64,000 nt of DNA from JABMMZ01 sp044341025. GTDB lineage: Bacteria > Bacteroidota > Bacteroidia > NS11-12g > UBA955. Positions 1 to 7,597 of this stretch are shown here, one piece after another. Numbering within the stretch: position 1 is the stretch's first letter; every line of letters begins with the position of its first letter. Position numbers and translations under genes: made by a program. The stretch spans positions 282,251 to 346,250 of the forward strand of contig JBIISM010000002.1 of assembly GCA_044341025.1 (NCBI GenBank). The letters run 5' to 3'. The notes under the pieces are model-generated. The model was given only the letters and a program-made list of their open reading frames with translations, ran no database searches and was not told the origin of the DNA.

Positions 1-723
1 GGATGGTCTGCTATTGGCAATGATATATTAGAATCCCTTACTCCATTTTTAAATGCTACTTCAAAAATAACTGTGCTATTTTTGCCTGAATATGTTAATA
101 AAAACAGCATTTCAAATACTATTTTTAACGGCATAAAAATTGATTTTATTCCCGTCAGTGGAACTGATTTTAATTTTGAAGCATTTATTGAAAACGGACA
201 ATTTAAAGAAATAATGATTATTGGATATACAGATATGCTGTCTATCCCAGAAGCAGATACTTTAACTTTACTGGAAATGCTAAAGCTTGATAATTTGAAA
301 CAAAGCGATTTAGCTATTCAATTTAGAGTTATTGCTGAAATTTTAGATTCTTCAAAAGCAAATCTAGCAGAATTTACTGAAACAGAAGAATTGATAATTA
401 GTGATAATTTAGTTGCACTGCTAATGTCTCAATTAACTGAAAATCCTGATTTAAATTTTGTATTCAATGATCTTTTTGATTCAGATGGAGCTTCTATAAA
501 CATTTTCCCTATTGAAAGATATGTTGAATTGAATAAAGAAATTTCATTTGCTGATTTAGTTTATACTGCTGGCAAAATAAATCAGTCTGCAATTGGGGTT
601 AAACTAGATAGTGGCAAGGTTTCTAGTCATACGGAGGGTGTTTTTCTTAATCCTAACAAAAAAATGAAAATCACCCCTAAAAGTGGCGACCAGCTTATTG
701 TAATAAGCGCCTCAATAGATTAA
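1..723 (+). CDS. CASTOR/POLLUX-type ion channel, C-terminal part (5' end outside window)
   Basis: The reading frame is open back to base 1, so this is the last 240 codons of a longer gene; the first start-like codon (GTG at 73) is internal. A Rossmann-like strand pattern (VLFLPEY, IMIIGYTDM) is followed by SDNLVALLMSQLTENPDL and then FDDLF-like FNDLFDSDGASINIFP. This combination is typical of the cytosolic gating region of CASTOR/POLLUX/DMI1 cation channels, which also occur in bacteria. The membrane pore would lie upstream and cannot be seen. The family regulates K+ or Ca2+ flux in plants; the bacterial role is mostly unknown. The following genes are also membrane proteins, each with its own promoter. 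A generic RCK-domain potassium channel is the alternative. Confidence 0.72.
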   Translation, partial: GWSAIGNDILESLTPFLNATSKITVLFLPEYVNKNSISNTIFNGIKIDFIPVSGTDFNFEAFIENGQFKEIMIIGYTDMLSIPEADTLTLLEMLKLDNLKQSDLAIQFRVIAEILDSSKANLAEFTETEELIISDNLVALLMSQLTENPDLNFVFNDLFDSDGASINIFPIERYVELNKEISFADLVYTAGKINQSAIGVKLDSGKVSSHTEGVFLNPNKKMKITPKSGDQLIVISASID

Positions 724-793
724 TGTTTTTGAGAAAAAATACGAGAATTTATAATTGGATTTTTTTTACATTCGTTGTTAATCAAAGTTTGTT

Positions 794-823
794 TTGCAAA
801 TTTCCTTTGAGCAGTTATCTTTG
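794..823 (+). promoter_or_regulatory. Promoter for the 949 membrane-protein gene
   Basis: TTG at 794-796, exactly 19 bases, then TAtcTTTG at 816-823: a full match to the Bacteroidota vegetative promoter. It leaves a leader of about 120 bases before the ATG at 949. No terminator or other gene is seen in 724-948. Confidence 0.7.
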
Positions 824-948
824 TTCTTAACGTTACTTTAGACATTTTTTCAGATCGCCCCGATTGCCAAACCCGAAACCGTTAGCAGTCAAGTATTTGT
901 TTTTACAACGTAATATAAAGAATAGAATATTGGATTAAAAAAATTAAT

Positions 949-1878
949 ATGGACTTAACAAAACTCTTGGAAAAATTTTATCAAAAACTTCTTTCAGAAA
1001 AAACCAAAGAAAGGAGTGAACGTGTTATCTTATGGATTGCTTTAGTAAGTTTTGTTATTCACTTAATAATGATTGGATTGATACATTTTAATATTATTAC
1101 CATTAATGAACCGTCAAACTTATTAAAAAATCCAATCGCTGCCATTTACACCCCTTTTTCTTTTATATTGGTTTATGAGGTGTATCTATTAATTTATTAC
1201 CTTCCAAAATCAACTTCTACCTATATTTCAAAGCAATATGAAATTATTGCGCTCATCATTATTAGACGATTGTTCAAAGACCTCTCAGATTTGTCCCTTT
1301 CGTCTAATTGGTTTAACATTAAAAATGATTTACAGTTTACCTATGATTTAATAGCTTCGGTATTGTTATTCTATTTAATTTATCTATTCCGTATTCAACG
1401 CACCAGAGTATACAGAACTATGGAAAATAGTAAAAACCATTCGTCAAGTATTTCAAAATTTATAAATGCAAAAAAATGGATTGCTACGGCCTTAGTTCCT
1501 ATACTGTTAATTATTGCAATATATTCATTCTTCAACTGGAGTCTTGGCATATTTCAGCCACTCGAAACCCATGCTATTTCTTTTAAGAACATCAATAATA
1601 TTTTCTTTGAGCAGTTTTTCAATATTCTGATTATTGCTGATGTAATATTGTTGTTGTTTTCATTTTTTCACACAGACGAGTTTCACAAAGTTATTCGAAA
1701 TTCAGGGTTTATTATTTCAACTATATTGATTCGATTGTCTTTTTCTGTTAGCGGCATCATAAATACCATACTTATTATTTCTGCTATTTTATTTGGGCTT
1801 TCAATACTTTTCATACACAATAAATTTGAAAAGAAGTTAGCAGAAGAAATTAAAAAGAGCAATGAAATTGAAGAATGA
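949..1878 (+). CDS. Multi-span membrane protein of unknown function
   Basis: A 309-residue protein that I do not recognise. It has about eight hydrophobic segments, starting near residues 25-47 (VILWIALVSFVIHLIMIGL) and ending near 270-292. A charged N-terminal stretch (KLLSEKTKERSER) and a charged C-terminal tail (KKLAEEIKKSNEIEE) probably lie on the cytoplasmic side. One middle segment contains IIIRRLFKDL, so charged residues sit inside or beside the membrane. The gene is very AT-rich even for this genome. It lies between an ion-channel gene and a PrsW protease and has its own promoter, so joint function with the channel is only a guess. No enzyme motif is visible. Confidence 0.75.
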   Translation: MDLTKLLEKFYQKLLSEKTKERSERVILWIALVSFVIHLIMIGLIHFNIITINEPSNLLKNPIAAIYTPFSFILVYEVYLLIYYLPKSTSTYISKQYEIIALIIIRRLFKDLSDLSLSSNWFNIKNDLQFTYDLIASVLLFYLIYLFRIQRTRVYRTMENSKNHSSSISKFINAKKWIATALVPILLIIAIYSFFNWSLGIFQPLETHAISFKNINNIFFEQFFNILIIADVILLLFSFFHTDEFHKVIRNSGFIISTILIRLSFSVSGIINTILIISAILFGLSILFIHNKFEKKLAEEIKKSNEIEE

Positions 1879-1897
1879 AAATATAATTTTATTTTTG
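1868..1897 (+). promoter_or_regulatory. Promoter for the PrsW-family gene
   Basis: TTG at 1868-1870, 19 bases, TAttTTTG at 1890-1897. The -33 element overlaps the last codons of the upstream membrane-protein gene. The ATG follows at 1924. Confidence 0.7.
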
Positions 1898-1923
1898 TAA
1901 TCATTTCTCAAACCTAATATATT

Positions 1924-2637
1924 ATGATATTACTTATTGCCTCTGTTTTTCCCGTTATCATTTTTCTTCACGTGATTTATCAAAAAGACCATGAGAAAGA
2001 ACCAATTCCTTTGTTGCTTAAATCTTTACTCGGAGGTTGTTTTAGTATAGTTATATCCCTTTTGATTTCGAGTGTCTTAAGCAAGCTTAGTGTGCTTTTC
2101 CCTGGTGCATTTCTCTCATCATTGCATAGCGCTTTTCTTGAGGCCGCTATTCCAGAAGAAATTTCGAAATTTGTCGTTTTGTATTTTCTGATTTGGAAAA
2201 GTAGTGCGTTTAATCACCATTACGATGGCATAGTATACGCTGTGTTTGTGTCTTTGGGCTTTGCTTTGGTTGAAAATGTACTCTATGTTTTCCAAGGGGG
2301 CATGGCGGTTGCAATTGGAAGGGCAGTCCTTGCCGTTCCAGGCCATGGTCTATTTGGGGTATTAATGGGGTATTATTTTTCCCTCTCTCGTTTTCATGAA
2401 AATCCCAAACGAAGACAATATCTCTTAAAAGGACTGATATTAGCCATTTTATTCCATGGCGGCTATGACTTTTTACTCATGTATATGTCAAGTTCTGCAG
2501 ACAACCCTGTATTGTTGGTTTTGTTGTTAATTGGCTTCGCTTGGCTGCTTATTAAATTATGGAAAAAGGGTATTTCTAAAATTAAAAAACATTTAGAACT
2601 TGATCTAAAAAATAATAGCGAAGGGCTTGGGCAATAA
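1924..2637 (+). CDS. PrsW-family intramembrane metalloprotease
   Basis: The 237-residue protein has the PrsW/CAAX-like layout: an EKEP motif after the first transmembrane helix, the glutamate pair in AAIPEEISKF, LGFALVEN, and two histidine motifs, VPGHGLFG and FHGGYDF, all inside or beside membrane helices. In Bacillus, PrsW makes the first cut in the anti-sigma factor RsiW. The substrate here cannot be told, and no anti-sigma/sigma pair is adjacent. Length and all expected active-site motifs are intact. The short lysine-rich C-terminal tail is probably cytoplasmic. It has its own promoter overlapping the previous gene's end, and it is followed directly by the 104-bp tandem repeats, which begin at its stop codon. 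Confidence 0.9.
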   Translation: MILLIASVFPVIIFLHVIYQKDHEKEPIPLLLKSLLGGCFSIVISLLISSVLSKLSVLFPGAFLSSLHSAFLEAAIPEEISKFVVLYFLIWKSSAFNHHYDGIVYAVFVSLGFALVENVLYVFQGGMAVAIGRAVLAVPGHGLFGVLMGYYFSLSRFHENPKRRQYLLKGLILAILFHGGYDFLLMYMSSSADNPVLLVLLLIGFAWLLIKLWKKGISKIKKHLELDLKNNSEGLGQ

Positions 2638-2946
2638 GCTGAGGAAGGCAGTCGAAAATGCTTCTAAATGTAGTTGATGATTTTATGTCACGTATGCTAT
2701 TAACTATTAACCAATAACCATTAACCAACAACAGCAACAGGGCTGAGGAAGGCAATCGAAAATGCTTCTAAATGTAGTTGATGATTTTATATTACGTATG
2801 CTATTAACTATTAACCAATAACCATTAACCAACAACAGCAACTGGGCTGAGGAAGGCAGTCGAAAATGCTTCTAAATGTAGTTGATGATTTTATATTACG
2901 TATGCTATTAACTATTAACCAATAACCATTAACCAACAACAGCAAC
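2638..2946. repeat. Three tandem copies of a 104-bp repeat
   Basis: Units begin with GCTGAGGAAGGCA at 2638, 2742 and 2846, a constant period of 104 bases. Copies differ at only a few positions (for example GTCGAAAAT versus ATCGAAAAT, and TGTCACG versus TATTACG). Each unit ends in a run of TTAAC/CCAATAACC-like short repeats and AACAACAGCAAC. There is no conserved reading frame; the apparent reverse-strand ORF across the repeats is explained by the repetition. The unit start resembles the tail of the dispersed repeat near 3055-3090. Too few and too long for a CRISPR array. Confidence 0.9.
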
Positions 2947-3218
2947 CCCAGTGACAGAGTTCTCCAGAGCGAGAACACGTCACGGGGTGTAGCAAGAGCC
3001 CTGCACGAGATCCCGCTCAAAGTTGCGGGAACCATGCAGGATGAAACAAGAGTCCCGATAGCTATCGGGAGAAGAAGGCAGTCGATGATGTCCCCATTAG
3101 GTATTCAAGAACGTATTTAAATGCACTTAATTTTCGCCCTAATACCATACCCAAGAAAAAAGCCAAGTATTTCTTCAAGAAAAAGAATTATTATTGTGTT
3201 TAGATTTATTAAAATATC
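2947..3218. repeat. Hairpin-rich dispersed repeat and upstream region of the 3219 gene
   Basis: Three nested inverted repeats are visible. GTGAC (2951) pairs with GTCAC (2978-2982) around GTTCTC/GAGAAC. CTGCA...TGCAG encloses TCCCG...CGGGA (about 3001-3040). The perfect 18-base palindrome TCCCGATAGCTATCGGGA lies at 3053-3070 and is followed by AGAAGGCAGTCGATGATG. Degenerate copies occur near 6012, 14187 and 49400. The last 130 bases before the next gene are AT-rich and show no further feature. No protein-coding frame is supported. Confidence 0.7.
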
Positions 3219-3683
3219 GTGAAGCATCTTTCTTTCCTGTTCATTTATTTCTGCTTAGTTAACTCATATAGTCAAGAAACTGCTTTGACGAATGGCGGAG
3301 AGATAAATTCATCTGCAGGAGGTGTAAGTTATTCAATTGGTCAAATGTTTTTTGAATTAAACAATTCAGATTCTACTTCTTTTAACCATGGTGTGCAGCA
3401 GCCATTGCAAGCTAATCGCGTTAATTTGTGTGTCGCCGAAAAAGTTATAATTCAAGTATATCCAAATCCAGCAACAGAGCAAATCGTGATAGAGTTAGAC
3501 ATTAGAAAAGGCAATGATTTTAGTTATTCATTGTTTAATCTTTATGGAATGAAGATTCTAACTAGTTCAATTATCGATGATGTCTCTATTGTTCAAATTA
3601 ATGGCTTACCACCTGCGACTTATTTTTTAATTGTTTTTGATCATTTCATTCAAGTTGGCACTTATAGAATTGTAAAAATATAA
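3219..3683 (+). CDS. Secreted protein with T9SS type A sorting tail
   Basis: A 154-residue protein using a GTG start. The first 19 residues (MKHLSFLFIYFCLVNSYSQ) form a signal peptide. Residues about 25-60 (GGVSYSIGQMFF...HGVQQP) match the short conserved N-terminal motif common in small Bacteroidota surface proteins. The rest is almost only the C-terminal sorting domain: VYPNPATEQIVIE, LFNLYGMKIL, then a final YRIVKI. Such tails are recognised by the type IX secretion system and removed or replaced by a lipid anchor. There is no catalytic domain. It is followed after four bases by the collagen-like gene, and the two are likely cotranscribed. Confidence 0.8.
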   Translation: MKHLSFLFIYFCLVNSYSQETALTNGGEINSSAGGVSYSIGQMFFELNNSDSTSFNHGVQQPLQANRVNLCVAEKVIIQVYPNPATEQIVIELDIRKGNDFSYSLFNLYGMKILTSSIIDDVSIVQINGLPPATYFLIVFDHFIQVGTYRIVKI

Positions 3684-3687
3684 TACC

Positions 3688-5922
3688 ATGCGAAATTTGT
3701 TTAAATTTATTTGTTTGCTGCATCTTGTCATTTTGCCAAAATTGGCTTTTGGTCAAGCACCCAATAAAATCAGTTATCAGGCCGTCATACGCGATAGTAA
3801 GAATAATCTAGTTGCTGACAAAATCATCTCAATGCGCATCAGCATAATCGAGGGAAACCAAACCGGTAAAATAGTTTATCAGGAAACCCAATCACCTAAA
3901 ACCAATTTGAATGGATTGGTCAGTTTTGTTATTGGAACCGGTACTATGGTAACGGGCTTTTTTGATTCAATAAAATGGGGGAATGGCAATCACTACATCA
4001 AGTTAGAAACAGATTTAACGGGTGGAACAAACCACAATTTAATAGGGATTTCTCAGTTGTTGAGTGTTCCATATGCCTTGTATGCTGAAAATTCAAGAAA
4101 TCCAGGTCCTAAAGGAGAAAAAGGTGAAAAAGGTGATAAGGGAGATTCAGGACTTGCAGGAAAGGATGGGGTATTTGTAAACAAAGCTATAATTAGAAGT
4201 GATAGTCTGATATTTTATCTCTCCGATAGTACTTCAATAAACAGTGGGAAAGTTATTTTTACCTATCAAGACAAGATTTATTTGTTTGTAGAAGATTTTG
4301 GAGCCAAGCCAAATGATATCACTTTTGATAATTCGTTACCAATACAAAATGCAATAGACTCCGCTATAAAGACTGGTAAAATTTTATACTTTAGGAAAGG
4401 GATCTATTATGTTAAAAAAACGGTTTACATAAGAAAATTTTTACAAACAGAACATGATGAGGGCCTAAAGTTGGAGGGCGCAGGTATTAATCAGACCATC
4501 ATTACTTCTTTAGTGAAGAATCAGCCTATGATTGTTATGGAAAATGCTTTAATTGGAACAGGTAAACCTATTCCAGGATATTTCTTCAAAGGTGGTTATA
4601 TTAAAAATATCATGTTTCAAGGAACAGCTGGTGTAGGAAATTGCTTTAATATTTCAGGATGGTGGTATGGGCTGATGGAAAATGTTCAAATAAGAAATTT
4701 TGGGGGCAATGGAATTCACATGCCCACAAGAAATAATTTTGGTCCACCAAATGATCCAAACGGAAATGCTTACACGGATAATTATTCAAGCTTTATGACT
4801 ATTAGGAATTCTCAAATAGATAACAATGAAGGTTGGGCATATTTTGATGAAAGAGATAATACCTCATCTGACTTAATGTGTGATAAGTCTGTATTTGCTT
4901 CTAATGGAAAAGGGGGTATACGATTTGGCGGTCAAAGCATCAGGATTACAGGGTGCTCAATTGCGTATAATGGATTTAAATCTTCGAGTGGGGGAGGATT
5001 GGAATTAAGTGTTTCTGGAAACAGTTCACATAATAATTATATAACTCAAGTAGAATTTGATGGGAATAATTTTTACCACATTAAAATGAATACTGTCATT
5101 AACACAACAGTGACCAATTGCAGGTTTTTATTTCATGATTTAATTGATAAAACAAAAATGTCTCCATCAAACGGAGCAATATTATTGGCATCCGACTCAC
5201 TTTACCCTTATGCAAATAATGTAAATGTCACTAACAATTATATTCGACTAGATTACCCTACAAACGCAACTACTAAAAGACAGCAATTGTACTTTTTGAG
5301 ATTTTTATCCCATGCATCAACGTTGAATATTACCATTCAAAATAACTTCTTTCAATCGCTTCCAAATGGGTTTGGGAAATACCATGATTTTACCCGATAC
5401 GATTATTACTTCACCTCGCGTCTTGGTATAACACAAAATATAATTATTGATGATCCCTATACAGGCAGTTATTCGCCCAGTGCACGCGGAGCCATGCCGC
5501 CTTATTTTGATGGGACAATTACAAACAAAACCATAGATTCTTTAAATACTAACCTGAGTGTTCGTTTGCCTATAACCTATGGAGGTTTAAATACATTGAA
5601 TATTGCTGAATATATTAGTTTCTTCGACTCAAGTAAAAGTGTTTTCAGTATTCCTGAAAGTGGCTATTACGAAATAAATATTTCACTCGGAATAGACTCA
5701 ATTCCTAAAGCTGGTACCCTGTCAATTTTGTATTTTTCTGACAACAGCCTTTTTGTTACCCATTCGCACAATATTTTTAAAGGAAATAAAGACTGGTTAG
5801 ATGATAAATTAATATTGTACTGCTATGCCGGTCAGAAAATAAACATCAAGTTTAATTCAACTGTTCAATACAATTTAGATCCTAAAAATAAATCAAAGAT
5901 TTTTATGAGGTTGGTTCGTTGA
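3688..5922 (+). CDS. Surface protein: collagen-like, parallel beta-helix and C1q-like domains
   Basis: 744 residues. A signal peptide (1-23, ending FGQ) is followed by a Bacteroidota N-terminal beta-sandwich (about 25-135; ISYQAVIRDSKNN, VPYALYAEN). Then come seven Gly-X-Y collagen triplets (140-160; GPKGEKGEKGDKGD). Next is a right-handed parallel beta-helix of the pectate-lyase-3 type (about 200-600; FGAKPNDITFDNSLPIQNAI opens it). The C-terminal jelly roll (about 610-744; FSIPESGYYEINISLGI, LYCYAGQKINIKF) resembles C1q/TNF domains. The architecture looks like a phage tail fibre or adhesin: trimerising collagen stalk, helix shaft, receptor-binding head. It has no T9SS tail of its own, although the gene four bases upstream encodes one. 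Enzyme activity on a polysaccharide is possible but no catalytic residues were recognised. Confidence 0.75.
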   Translation: MRNLFKFICLLHLVILPKLAFGQAPNKISYQAVIRDSKNNLVADKIISMRISIIEGNQTGKIVYQETQSPKTNLNGLVSFVIGTGTMVTGFFDSIKWGNGNHYIKLETDLTGGTNHNLIGISQLLSVPYALYAENSRNPGPKGEKGEKGDKGDSGLAGKDGVFVNKAIIRSDSLIFYLSDSTSINSGKVIFTYQDKIYLFVEDFGAKPNDITFDNSLPIQNAIDSAIKTGKILYFRKGIYYVKKTVYIRKFLQTEHDEGLKLEGAGINQTIITSLVKNQPMIVMENALIGTGKPIPGYFFKGGYIKNIMFQGTAGVGNCFNISGWWYGLMENVQIRNFGGNGIHMPTRNNFGPPNDPNGNAYTDNYSSFMTIRNSQIDNNEGWAYFDERDNTSSDLMCDKSVFASNGKGGIRFGGQSIRITGCSIAYNGFKSSSGGGLELSVSGNSSHNNYITQVEFDGNNFYHIKMNTVINTTVTNCRFLFHDLIDKTKMSPSNGAILLASDSLYPYANNVNVTNNYIRLDYPTNATTKRQQLYFLRFLSHASTLNITIQNNFFQSLPNGFGKYHDFTRYDYYFTSRLGITQNIIIDDPYTGSYSPSARGAMPPYFDGTITNKTIDSLNTNLSVRLPITYGGLNTLNIAEYISFFDSSKSVFSIPESGYYEINISLGIDSIPKAGTLSILYFSDNSLFVTHSHNIFKGNKDWLDDKLILYCYAGQKINIKFNSTVQYNLDPKNKSKIFMRLVR

Positions 5923-6305
5923 TTTGATAGTTTCAAACTCTACCAATAGAACTAATCTTTATCTCGAAAACTTTCGGGAGTTAACCAATAAACAGAGCCG
6001 CAAGTGCAAGGGTCCCTATGGCTATCGGGAGAGCAATGCAATCGAAATCAGTATGGGATTCGTGTAGACTCAGGGGTGATCCCAGTGGCAGAGAATTTCG
6101 CTATGCTACATTCACCCTGCACTAGAATTTTGTTTCACAAAATACAGAGCAGGACAAAGCGCCACAGGATTGGTATTTATTATCCGTTTTTTAGATACAT
6201 TTTGTGAAACATCGCCTGATACAGAAAATCTTTGACGAATACCAAAGTGTCGCGCTGAAAGACTAGCCCCTATCCCGAAAGCGTTCCGGAGCTAACCCCT
6301 ATCCC
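5923..6305. repeat. Degenerate dispersed repeats between convergent genes
   Basis: No gene is supported here. At 6012-6040 GTCCCTATGGCTATCGGGAG is a damaged version of the 3053 palindrome, followed again by GCAATGCAATCGAAAT. At about 6088-6130 AGTGGCAGAG and CACCCTGCACTAG resemble the 2951 and 14200 copies. Near 6271 TCCCGAAAGCGTTCCGGA is another imperfect palindrome. A 67-codon ORF across 6004-6207 runs through these repeats and has no recognisable protein features. Confidence 0.6.
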
Positions 6306-6614
6306 TTAAAAGTACCCCAATATCCCCGTCCTCAAATTATACAAATTCGTGAAACCCTCAGCAGCCATGGCCTCGCAGGCATGCACACTGCGCACTCCAC
6401 TGCGGCAATAAATTAAATAGGTCTTGTTGCGGTCGAGCAATTTGAATTTTTCTTCAAACTCACCGTTGTACATGTCCAGTTCAGTCAATGCACCCTCTAT
6501 AATTCCTGCAGCACATTCAGCTGCGGTTCTAACATCTAAAATGATGGTGTTTGCTTCTGTGGCTTTTAATTTGAATTCTTCGGGGCTTAGATTGGTATAA
6601 CTGGTATTTTCCAT
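6306..6614 (-). CDS. Single-domain rhodanese-like sulfurtransferase
   Basis: A 102-residue protein consisting of one rhodanese domain. It opens with NLSPEEFKLKATEANTIILDVRT, the usual first strand and aspartate. The active-site loop is CRSGVRS with the catalytic cysteine at residue 70. The loop is six residues (C-x4-S), as in GlpE/PspE-type single-domain sulfurtransferases, so transfer of persulfide sulfur is likely. No signal peptide, so cytoplasmic. It stands alone, facing away from the TonB-domain gene, and is not in an operon with the persulfide dioxygenase 1.5 kb further on, though both handle sulfane sulfur. The physiological acceptor is unknown. Confidence 0.9.
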   Translation of the reverse strand: MENTSYTNLSPEEFKLKATEANTIILDVRTAAECAAGIIEGALTELDMYNGEFEEKFKLLDRNKTYLIYCRSGVRSVHACEAMAAEGFTNLYNLRTGILGYF

Positions 6615-6730
6615 ATAAATGTGGGTGCAAATATCATGGAATTCTATTTGATTTTATGGGCATAATTTATTTCAGATAAAGAGTTTTTTAAAATTCGTTT
6701 ACCTTTACCCCATAAAAGGTATTTAGGTTC

Positions 6731-7597
6731 ATGAATCCTTTAGAAATTAAAAAACCTTGTGGCGAAAACTGGGACAATATGCGCCTTGGTTTGATCTCTA
6801 GACATTGTGGCAAGTGCGACAAAGACGTTGTCGATTTCACCCAAATGAGCAAGCCGGAAATTTTTCAATATCTATACGATAACCGTTATAAAAAGACCTG
6901 CGCCCGCATCTATTCATGGCAAGTGGATTATACTTATGAGGACATTGAATTGACGATTAAGAAACTCCGTCCCGCGCAGCGCAAAAGCAATTATTATTTT
7001 TATTTATTGGCCTTGGGGGCTTTTGCATTGGGAAGCTGTAATTATGAAAATAAAACTGTAGATAACCGTGTAGTAGAAAACATCAATGCTGGGCAAATAC
7101 GCCCTAGTGCCGACACAGCAATCAAGAAAATCGATTCGACTGTAAAACAAGTGGAAATCGGGGAAATAAAGCCAAAGCATATTGAACCTATACCTGATCC
7201 AGGGTATCTAATTAAAGGGGAGATGCCTATGCCTTTTGAGCCAGAATTGACGGAAACTGTCCTAAATCCCGATGATATGGTTTATAATATTGTAGAACAA
7301 ATGCCGGAGTTTTATGGAGGTTCTGAAACCTTGAAATTGTATGTTCAATCGCGTTTGAAAAGCATCGAGAATGAGAACAATTTAAGCGGTAAGATAATAG
7401 TTAACTTCGTTGTCGATGAAAACGGCGTGGTTAGCAACCCAAAAATAATAAAAACTGTGCAAGGGTTGCAAAACTATGAGAAGGCTGTTATTGAAATTTT
7501 CAATGAAATGCCGAAGTGGAAAGCAGGGGTACAAAGCGGTCGTACGGTAAAAGTGAATATGAATTTTCAAATACACATTGAAGGGGATAGGGCTTAA
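6731..7597 (+). CDS. TonB C-terminal domain protein with N-terminal cysteine motif
   Basis: 288 residues. The N-terminal part has PCGENWDNM and RHCGKCDKDVVDF, a small cysteine cluster known from a Bacteroidota family in which it probably binds a metal. It is cytoplasmic if the hydrophobic segment at about 88-104 (YYFYLLALGAFALG) spans the membrane; that segment ends in SC and could instead be read as a lipobox. A proline/charged linker follows (about 105-185). The C-terminal part (about 190-285; MPEFYGGSETL, GKIIVNFVVDENGVV, WKAGVQSGRTVKV) is a TonB C-terminal domain, which couples inner-membrane energy to outer-membrane receptors. No ExbB/ExbD genes are adjacent, so energy transduction is unproven. 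Confidence 0.8.
   Translation: MNPLEIKKPCGENWDNMRLGLISRHCGKCDKDVVDFTQMSKPEIFQYLYDNRYKKTCARIYSWQVDYTYEDIELTIKKLRPAQRKSNYYFYLLALGAFALGSCNYENKTVDNRVVENINAGQIRPSADTAIKKIDSTVKQVEIGEIKPKHIEPIPDPGYLIKGEMPMPFEPELTETVLNPDDMVYNIVEQMPEFYGGSETLKLYVQSRLKSIENENNLSGKIIVNFVVDENGVVSNPKIIKTVQGLQNYEKAVIEIFNEMPKWKAGVQSGRTVKVNMNFQIHIEGDRA

Noticed and set aside
2638..2946. Possible CRISPR array (regular repeats)
   Set aside because: Only three units, each 104 bases and nearly identical throughout, with no spacer of varying sequence and no cas genes near.
2811..3035. 74-codon minus-strand ORF
   Set aside because: Created by the tandem repeat and the hairpins; the peptide repeats with them.
5461..5922. T9SS sorting tail at the end of the collagen-like protein
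   Set aside because: The C-terminus lacks the YPNP-type start and the short basic ending; it fits a C1q-like jelly roll better.
6004..6207. 67-codon plus-strand ORF
   Set aside because: It runs through damaged dispersed repeats, has no signal, motif or promoter, and its residues reflect the repeat.
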